From the NCBI GenBank assembly GCA_036924285.1, contig JAYKYS010000002.1, forward strand, positions 9,610,001-9,674,000: 64,000 bases of DNA. Reading direction: 5' to 3'. A program made the translations under genes and the position numbers. This DNA is from Asterella californica (Eukaryota > Streptophyta > Marchantiopsida > Marchantiales > Aytoniaceae). Shown piece after piece: positions 57,101 to 64,000 of the stretch (position 1 is its first letter; the number at the start of each line of letters is the position of its first letter). The notes under the pieces are model-generated. The model was not told the DNA's origin, did no database searches, and worked only from the letters and a program-made list of their open reading frames with translations.

Positions 57101-60033
57101 CTCCTGCCACGAGGAGTCTTCCACCCCGGAAGATGAGAAGAGTAGCTTCTTCTCGTGCGCAAAAGAAGAAGGCCATAGTGGTGGAAGAGGCTTCCTTGCC
57201 TCTGGAAGACGAAGTCGACACCATGGAGCGAGTGGTGGAAATGAACTTGTCTTCCGCAGGAAGACGACTGGAGGAGTTCAGTGCCTACTTCCAGAAGGAG
57301 ATCCAGTCCGCTATGGAGTTGCTGGAAAGGAGAGCGAGGGCACAGGAGAAGCCCTTACAGCCTGGATTCGGCCTGTGCACCTTGCTGCGACAGGAAGACA
57401 GCCAGCAGAAGACGGAGTCGCTGGAAGCTAGTCTCCGCACCACGGAGAAGCTTGCAGCCAGGTACAAGACGGAAGCAGCTGCTTCTGCCAAGGAATCGAT
57501 GCAACTTCGGAAGAGCAACCAGGAGTTGCAGGCGCGAGTACAGCAGCACGACCAGGAAGTTCTCCGAGTGCGGGAGAAGATCACTGCCCTCGCAGAAGAG
57601 CAGACCACTTGGAAGATGCAGCGAGAAGCCGCAGAAGCACGAGCTGCAGTGGAGAAGACGCAGAGGAAAGCAGCGGAGGCTCGTGCGCAGAAGATGCTAG
57701 CTCAGTCGGTAGAAGCGCTTCGGAAGAAGTTCAACTTCACCGCGGGTAAGAAGTTACTTACCTTAGCTAGGGAATGGGACAGCGGGTCCAAGACGAGGTT
57801 GGTGGAATGCAGAGATAGCATGTTCAGGTACCTGGATAGACAGATAGAAGGAGTGAAGACACTTTATGGTCTTCCCTCACTTCCGACACCTGCGACCGCA
57901 TCTTCCCAAGTCCCAGCACCCTCGACTGGATCCGGAATGGAGAAGGAGGAGTTCGATCTCGCTGTACACTTGGTGGTGACAGCGTTGGAAGACGAGAAGA
58001 CTCCAGAAGACGCCCCGGAAGACATGATGTCTTCTGGAAGACGAGCCGTCTTCCTAGGTATTCCGCGTGGAGGAAGCGACTTCCCCGGACCCCTATGAGG
58101 TCGCCATGGTCCCTAGTACTGCATCGGTGCCTCAAAAGACCAAAGACGCACCATTCGACTCGTCTTCCCAGAAGACCATTCCGTCTTCCGAAGTCGAAGC
58201 CGAGGAAGACACAGCCGCAGAAACAGCAGGGCCAGCGAAGAGCGAGGAGAGGGAAGCTACCTCAGTGGTACCCGAGGTAAGTGCAGGGCTTCCCAACCCA
58301 TCAGAAGTCGAGGTAGTAGCTCCGGTAGGAGCAGATCATGTAGAGATTGCCACCGAGCAATCAGAGTAGTTAGCAAACTTAATCGGCACTTCCAGATTTA
58401 GTAAGATCGGACATGCTATCTTAAGGGTGGCAGTTTTCCATGTAAAAATAGTTAGGACCCCATGTGGCAGCATAGGTAGCGTAGGAGTAACACAGTGGAG
58501 GGCTAATTGGGAAGAGGGACCGCATGCATGTGAGGTGACAACCTCTTGTCAGCGCCTCTCTCTCTCCCTGGTGGTCGCCTCCCCTGACTCTCAAGGCAGA
58601 TGATTAAGTAGGATCGTAGAGTAGGAAATTGGACCTGTGTGGAGAATTGAGTTATGCACACACATTCTAATCTTACGGTGCATACAGATTAGACACACAG
58701 AGGAGTCTTCGAAGAAACTGGCTGCCTGCACACACATACCAATCTTACGGTGCAGGATTAGACACTAAAAGTACACAGTGTACACTACACTCGATGTTGG
58801 AATAAGGGGATAACGCAAGAAGAAGTCTGCATTCTTTTACCGTCAGCAGCGATTCGGAGATATAGATGAGTAGTGGGCAGTCTAGGAGCAGGGAACGGCA
58901 TCCTCGTGTAGTCCTGCTGGTTAGACTGATGTGTCGAGGAGTGGGAGCAGACAGTAGAGGGAGTGAGCTTCCCAACACCTATGTACCTTCTTCTCGGGGA
59001 ATAGATTGTGGATTTGAGTGCAGAAGCTTCGTTCATGTCTTCTGGGTGGTGGGTTTCTTGGAATTCGCTCCCAATTGTGCATGGGAAGTGTTCTTCTTGA
59101 GTGGCGGTGAATGTCAACAGTTGTGGAAGTGTAGCTTGACTCGTTCAGTAGAGCACTTGAGATCTGCGTACGAACGGTCTTATGGGTAAAGGATCCCAGA
59201 AGACAGAGTAGTCAGAGCAGCGAAGTGAAGAAGAAAGAAGCCTTCTTCCCGCAACAGAAGACGACATCCTCGAGTAGAAGACGGTGCAACAGTACTCACG
59301 TTTGTTGTCTTCCTCCCTAAACTATTACAAGCAGGGATGGCTTGTTAGTCAGGATCCGGACTAGAAGCCTGTCGGAATCTTAATTGCCCTTTTTCATCAT
59401 GTTTTCTCTTGTTTGGATTTCCTCTTCTCCCCATCTCCCCTCATCTTCCCCATCTTCTTATCTTCTTCTAGCGAGTTTCCGATACTTCTATTGAGCTTCC
59501 GTGAAGGTGAATGTCGTTGTAGTACTGCAGGAAGACAACTTCCGTAGGCAGAAGCCTGGGAAGGCTAAGGGGGCATACACCCTGTGATTTATCCAACCCG
59601 TTGGAATGTGGGTGTGAGAGTAAGGTGTAACGACTGTTACTAGTCGACTTCTGCGAAGCCGGACAGCCTTCTGGAGGTGTGAGAAGACGAGCTAAACCCC
59701 CAGAAGACGAGAATCGCTTCGGGAAGACGGTATCGAGAAGACCGGAAGAAGCAACCTGGAAGCAGGAAGATCGTCTTCCCGAGCTTCTCTGTGGATAGTT
59801 GTGTGATATTGTAATTGGTAGTTGTTTGTTAGTTCCAGAGCACCATTTGGCGCGTCTGGAAGACGTGTTGTTTTGTGTGGTTTTGTGAGAAGACGGGATT
59901 TCTAGACAAAACCCGTGTGTTTGTGTGTTTGAACAGATCTTAGAACTTAGAGCAGCGTTACTTGTGCAAATCCTCTGTGGGAACGATATCTTGTATACTA
60001 AATGAGCAAAAGGAGAAATCCTACGTCACTACA
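54101..60033 (+). repeat. Giant element 3' LTR (about 5.93 kb)
   Basis: TGTGGTGCCC...CACTACA, the inverted match of 42358-48328. It carries the same sense coding frame (about 56,000-58,369) and GTCTTC/GAAGAC-rich blocks at 54,240-54,365 and 55,085-55,185. The two LTRs differ by scattered substitutions and small indels, implying a fairly recent insertion. Confidence 0.93.
56000..58369 (+). pseudogene. LTR-borne ORF, 3' LTR copy
   Basis: Same gene as at 46,429-44,019. Here the section from WYEKKILPRIV through GWKIESYREPKKRLL and the long coiled-coil section (GTG-open frame 56890-58098; first ATG 56899) are continuous. Frames break near 56,175 (N-terminal part), near 56,500 (extra bases in a C run after LFLHL), near 56,815 and near 58,040. 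The break points differ from those of the 5' LTR copy, so the frame was probably open when the element inserted. The coiled coil (about 150 residues rich in Gln, Glu, Arg, Ala) and acidic SSED/PED-rich tail suggest a structural or scaffolding protein; the function is unknown. Confidence 0.7.
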
Positions 60034-60038
60034 CGTCA
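60034..60038. other. Target site duplication CGTCA
   Basis: Follows the CACTACA end of the 3' LTR and matches the CGTCA before the 5' LTR (48329-48333, minus). Confidence 0.9.
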
Positions 60039-61036
60039 CATACGGAGAAAATTGAGATTTGACTGTGTACATCTTACTTTGACGGGTGAATGGACTTGAA
60101 CTTTCTAGTCAATGTCCTTTTCAACGTCTGGGTTGATATCGGATGTCATTATTGGTGGAAGATCAATCATCGTACGTGGATCACGAGGAACTTTGGTGAA
60201 GGTTACTGTAATCAAGTGATGGCTTCCTCATTCTCTTTTGTCGTACTTTTCATCATAGATCGATTCAAGGTCATCATCTTGACTTTGTATTGAATCTTGA
60301 GTATTTTTGTGTCATCGTTATTTCTATCGCTCGACGAGGGTGATTATCCCACGTTAAGGTTGAGGTCCAAAGTATTTTGATTCAAGCTTTTGAAGGTCTG
60401 AGGGTGTTTTAAGATTACAACTCGAGCTATAGTGCCAAGTAGAAGATAAAGTGATCTCCAATCTCTTTTTTCATTTTACCGATCAAGTTCATCCAAGTTC
60501 CAAGGACGGTTTTCAAGTTTCGGAGGTCTTCCCGAGGATCATTTGTGGAGGTCTTGTTAGAAAGCTCTCGAGCAGGTCTCTACAATCTAGAGTGGAAGAT
60601 TGATCAATTTGGAGCTTTGAAATAGGTGTTATGATCGTTCAAAGTCAGAGGGGGTCTAATCGATATCTTGAGTCATGTTTCCAAGTGTCTCAAGAGTTTG
60701 AGAGACGATCTTTCAGTATTGAGAGGATTAGATATTTGACTCCGTGCTGGTTGCACTGATGTAAAATAGTTCTACGTTTGGATTGGATTTGACCTCGAAA
60801 TGATCAAATGAAGTTGACTGTGACATTTAAGGGGTAGAAGTAAAACCGTTTTGCTTTGATTTAAGGATTGAGTTGTTCCATGAGCATGAGATCGAAACTC
60901 TGAGTGAACATTTCTGAGATCGTAAAGATTGGAATGTGTTCTATCAGCTTACTACATGCAAAATTTAAGCTCATTTGGTTAAGAGAAGGTGTTGGGGTCG
61001 TGAATTTTAGCCATCGGGGTCTGTAAAATTCATTTC
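60034..61036 (+). repeat. Family C flanking repeat, copy 2 (right part)
   Basis: Matches 28,290-29,255 (GTGTACATCTTACTTTGAC at 60,066 versus 28,320; GTCGTGAATTTTAGCCATC at 60,998). Its left part is 48334-48850 on the minus strand. The similarity stops at about 61,036 where chromovirus RT sequence begins. No gene is seen. Confidence 0.75.
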
Positions 61037-61676
61037 CTTACCGACTCAATCAGGTGGAACTCCTTCAGTTGAAAAGACAACTCGATGAGCTATTAGCGCG
61101 GAGATATATTCGAATTAGCAAGTCATCTTACGGAGCCTCAGTTCTTCTTGCAAAGAAGAAGGATGAGAAGTCACGACTCTTCCTAGATTATCGTGCGCTC
61201 AATAAGATGACGGTGAAGAATAATTATTCTTTGCCAAGGATAGATGATCTGTTGGCCGATGCAAAGTACTTCAGCAAGACAGATTTGAAGTTAAGATATT
61301 ATCAGATCCGGATAGCTGACCCAGATGTTGAGAAGACCGCTTATCGAACCAAATACATATCATTTGAATTCGTACCATTTGCACTATACAACGCCTCTTT
61401 GACATTCACTACATTGATGAACATAATTTTTTGCAAGAAAAATTTGTCATCGTTTAGATCGACGACATCTTGATCTACTCCTAAATCTTGGAGTCGCACG
61501 CGGAGCAGCTAAGGGTGGTGTTAATGAAGATGTGAGAGCATAAGTTGTTTGTCGACGTTGACAAGAGTGAGTTTGGTTTGGAACGCATTAACTTCTTGAG
61601 ACATGTCATTAGTGCAGAAGGAGTCGATCCGGATATCGCAGAAGGTGGACGCGATTGTGACTTGAGAGCCTCCAAC
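61037..61676 (+). pseudogene. Truncated chromovirus RT fragment
   Basis: Matches 52,248-52,912 of the chimeric polyprotein gene ([13 protein letters not shown] region to the end of RT) with many changes: [16 protein letters not shown] is readable, small deletions remove residues, and the active site region has lost its YIDD frame. It lacks gag, protease, LTR and everything downstream. It joins family C repeat on the left and is cut by a copia LTR on the right. Confidence 0.88.
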
Positions 61677-61903
61677 TGTAAAAAGATCGATACTTCGAGG
61701 ACACTCCAAGAAAAGAGAGCGAGTAGACAAAGAAGTAAAACAGGAATGAGATGAGAGAAGCTTTGCCTCTCCATGTATATATAGTGGGGGTGAATACAAG
61801 AGAAATCATAATGGTGGGTTAGCCCTCTAACTAACTGTAACTACTCTAACCACTCCGGCTAATGTTAATCGGTGATCTACTAGAGCTTGGGACTAAATCA
61901 ACA
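61677..61903 (-). repeat. Ty1/copia 3' LTR, 227 bp
   Basis: Minus strand TGTTGATTTAG...TTTTTACA, with a TATA-like CTATATATA near 61,783 and the purine-rich AAGCTTGAAGGGGAG just upstream (61904-61918). The 5' LTR would be outside the window, so the target duplication cannot be checked. Confidence 0.75.
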
Positions 61904-64000
61904 CTCCCCTTCAAGCTCGACTCTACATCATGTACTCCTAGACAATGTCTTAAAGCATCACATTTATCTCTTGGCAATGCCTTAGTGAAGTATCGACAAC
62001 CTGATCTCATGTGCTCACATAATTGAGCTCAATCTCTCCTGTAAAGAATTTCTCTCTAATGAAATGATAGTGCACCTCAATGTGCTTCGTCATAGCATGA
62101 AAAACATGATTACTAACTATCTGATACTGGTGTGGATTGTACAGATCTTGTTGTTGTATATATAGACAACATTAGCAACATGAAGTTAGCAGACATCGAA
62201 ATCAAATTGATTCGCATGTTACGTTTGTTGCTCCTCGATATTCTGCTTTTGTTGATGACAAAGCAACCGTATGTTACTTCTTAGAAGCCCAGCTTATAAC
62301 ACCCCTTCCAAGTCCAAAAGCGTAACTTGGCATGGATCTCTTGTCGACAGTTCCTGTCCAGTCACCTCCTCTTACAACTGATCTGACGTAGACGTCAAGG
62401 TATAGGACAAAATATCCAATGGATGTGGAAGATCCACATATCTAGATGAGTCAAACATACGCTGCAATAGTACGCGCTCATTCTGTGTAGAAACTACACT
62501 AGTTCCACTAGGCTGTGTTACGTGGACTCCAGCGTTAACAAACAGCTCTATGTGCAACTAATTCTAATCTGAAATCAATGACTTCTCCAGATCCTCCACT
62601 CAACGTACTACTCGGAGGTACTGCAGTGGACAATGATGGCTACGACAGGTGCAGGAGCAAACCAAGACTGTAGTTCACAAAAAACAACATCTATACTGAT
62701 ATAGAATTGCTTGGACGAAGGATTGTAACATCTACATATATTTTCGTATCAGAAACATAGCCAAGGAAGATACATCTATCTGCTTTCGGATCTAGTTTCT
62801 AACGTCTTTCATCAGTTATGTGCACATAACAGATACATCTGAAAACTTTAAGAAAAGAGTAATCAAGCTTATTGTCTGTGAAGACCTCCATCGGTGTTTG
62901 ATTGTGGATTACCACTGTAGGCGTCAGGTTCATCAGATACACCGCACATGAAACAACTTCTACCCAGTAAAGTCTAGACATGGTCTTCTCATTCAACATC
63001 GCACGAGCAACTTCTATTATGTGTCGATTCTTACGCTCCGCAATCCCGTTCTGCTGAGGATTGTAACTGCATGTCTTCTGATGTCAAATGTCATGCTCAC
63101 GTAGATATGCATCGAACTCTCCAGAAAGAAACTCGCGTCCTCCATCAGATCTCAAACAGAAGATAGATGCTCCAGATTGTTTCTCCACCAACTTGCAAAA
63201 AGTCTGGAATGCTGACAATACTTCGGTAGAAGATTTATTTCTCAACAAATAGATCCAAGTATAACGCGGATGATCATCAATGAACGGCACAAAGTACTAA
63301 AAATTGATCATATTTGGCTGAGAAGCAGTCCATAGATCAGTGTGAACAAGCTGTAGAAGCTTGTTCGCTCTGCTACCTGATCCCTTAAAGGGCTGTCTAG
63401 CTTGCTTGTTGAACTGACACGCTACACAGACTCCAATGGACTTATTGGATTCGAATTTGGGCAGATCTGTAACCAGGTCAGAACTCGGAAAGCTTTTCAG
63501 CCTTTGAAAGTTCATGTGACCAATTCGCTTGTGTCAGATGTCAATATCAAACACTATTGGACCACTCTGGTCATATATGACAGCCTGTAACTTAAGCACA
63601 AAAACATCTGGTTTAAACAGCCTATCACTCTTGCTACCTCGAGCTATGACAGTGTTATTCGAATCTTCTATAAAGCATCCATCTTTATTGAAGCGTACTT
63701 GCATACCTTGCTCTATCAATTGTCCTACAGATAGTAGGTTTCTAATCAACGTGGGTACATGTAAGACATTTCGTATATTAGTAAACGTTGAAGCAGGAAT
63801 GTCAAGTGGAATGTTACCATTGTGCTGGATCTTGTGCTTGGTGTCATCTCTTGTCATCATAAACTGAGGAGTCTCCACAAGCTCAAGTGAACTAAACCAC
63901 TCCCGATGAGGTGTCATGTGATTGATGACGTCAGAGTCGATCACCTAGTCAATTTGTGGCTCGAAAGCCGTATAACTCTGATGCGTTGTAATCAACAACT
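61904..64000 (-). mobile_element. Ty1/copia element, decayed, RT largely deleted, truncated by window end
   Basis: Read right to left: protease region (IDSDVINHMTP near 63,940, with DSD where DSG is expected), GAG-pre-integrase with CVACQ (63,425) and the integrase core with HTDLW (63,345), LRSDGGREF (63,150) and NGIAERKNRH (63,040), so the DDE positions are still recognisable. The integrase C-terminal part ends near 62,800 (FRCICYVHITDERR). The next recognisable domain is RNase H near 62,360-61,950 (SWASKK, ALSSTKAEYRG, VHYHFIRE-like text in shifted frames, TKALPRDKCDALRH). The intervening RT motifs are not found, so roughly a domain's length is missing. Several stops and frameshifts occur. 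Confidence 0.85.

Larger units (their letters stand above)
52993..60033 (+). mobile_element. Giant gypsy element, 3' half (integrase, 3' LTR)
   Basis: Integrase part of pol (52993-54036), a short untranslated region, polypurine tract and the 5.93-kb 3' LTR. It is the counterpart of 36809-48328 (minus). It ends at CACTACA, followed by the target duplication CGTCA. Confidence 0.92.

Noticed and set aside
42358..60033. Large inverted repeat as a palindrome or replication structure in its own right
   Set aside because: The inverted arms are the two LTRs of one element made inverted by the 16.2-kb inversion; no separate explanation is needed.
1..64000. CRISPR arrays, bacterial operons or prophage
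   Set aside because: No spacer-repeat structure or prokaryotic gene organisation; introns, plant-type proteins and plant LTR elements show a plant nuclear genome.

Overview
This is a nuclear window from a green plant, with spliced genes for chloroplast-type proteins and several generations of LTR retrotransposons. The intron style and retroelement families suggest a streptophyte, perhaps a seedless plant or charophyte. That placement is inference. No tRNA, rRNA or CRISPR was seen.

Left third (1-26,600). Three spliced genes lie on the minus strand: a short-chain dehydrogenase (2,508-4,715), a protein of unknown function with a D-box and a KEN box (18,273-19,907), and a homologue of the chloroplast RNA-stability factor HCF145 with an unusual N-terminus (22,404-26,565). 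Between them are a decayed Ty3/gypsy pol relic ('family C', 8,300-11,556), a 4-copy tandem array (6,565-7,301), a minisatellite (20,338-20,575), two hairpins (16,862-16,951) and AT-rich DNA with nothing recognisable.

Right half (27,800-64,000). An old family C relic (gag, protease and flanking repeats) received two younger gypsy elements head to head. One is a chromovirus of about 7.65 kb (LTRs about 1.1 kb, tRNA-iMet-type primer site, chromodomain integrase, target duplication ATCAA). The other is a giant element of about 18.6 kb (LTRs about 5.95 kb that carry a coding frame, tRNA-Asp-type primer site, three zinc knuckles, target duplication CGTCA). Neither is intact as it stands. A balanced 16.2-kb inversion (36,809-52,992) has one break in each pol gene and swapped the 5' halves, so the window now shows two chimeric elements in opposite orientation with exchanged target duplications. 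Reversing that one segment in thought repairs both pol genes, matches each target duplication with its partner, and puts the interrupted family C relic back in order. This is the main discovery of the window.

Right edge (61,037-64,000). A chromovirus reverse-transcriptase fragment is followed by a minus-strand Ty1/copia element with a 227-bp LTR. Most of its reverse transcriptase is missing, and it runs off the end of the window.
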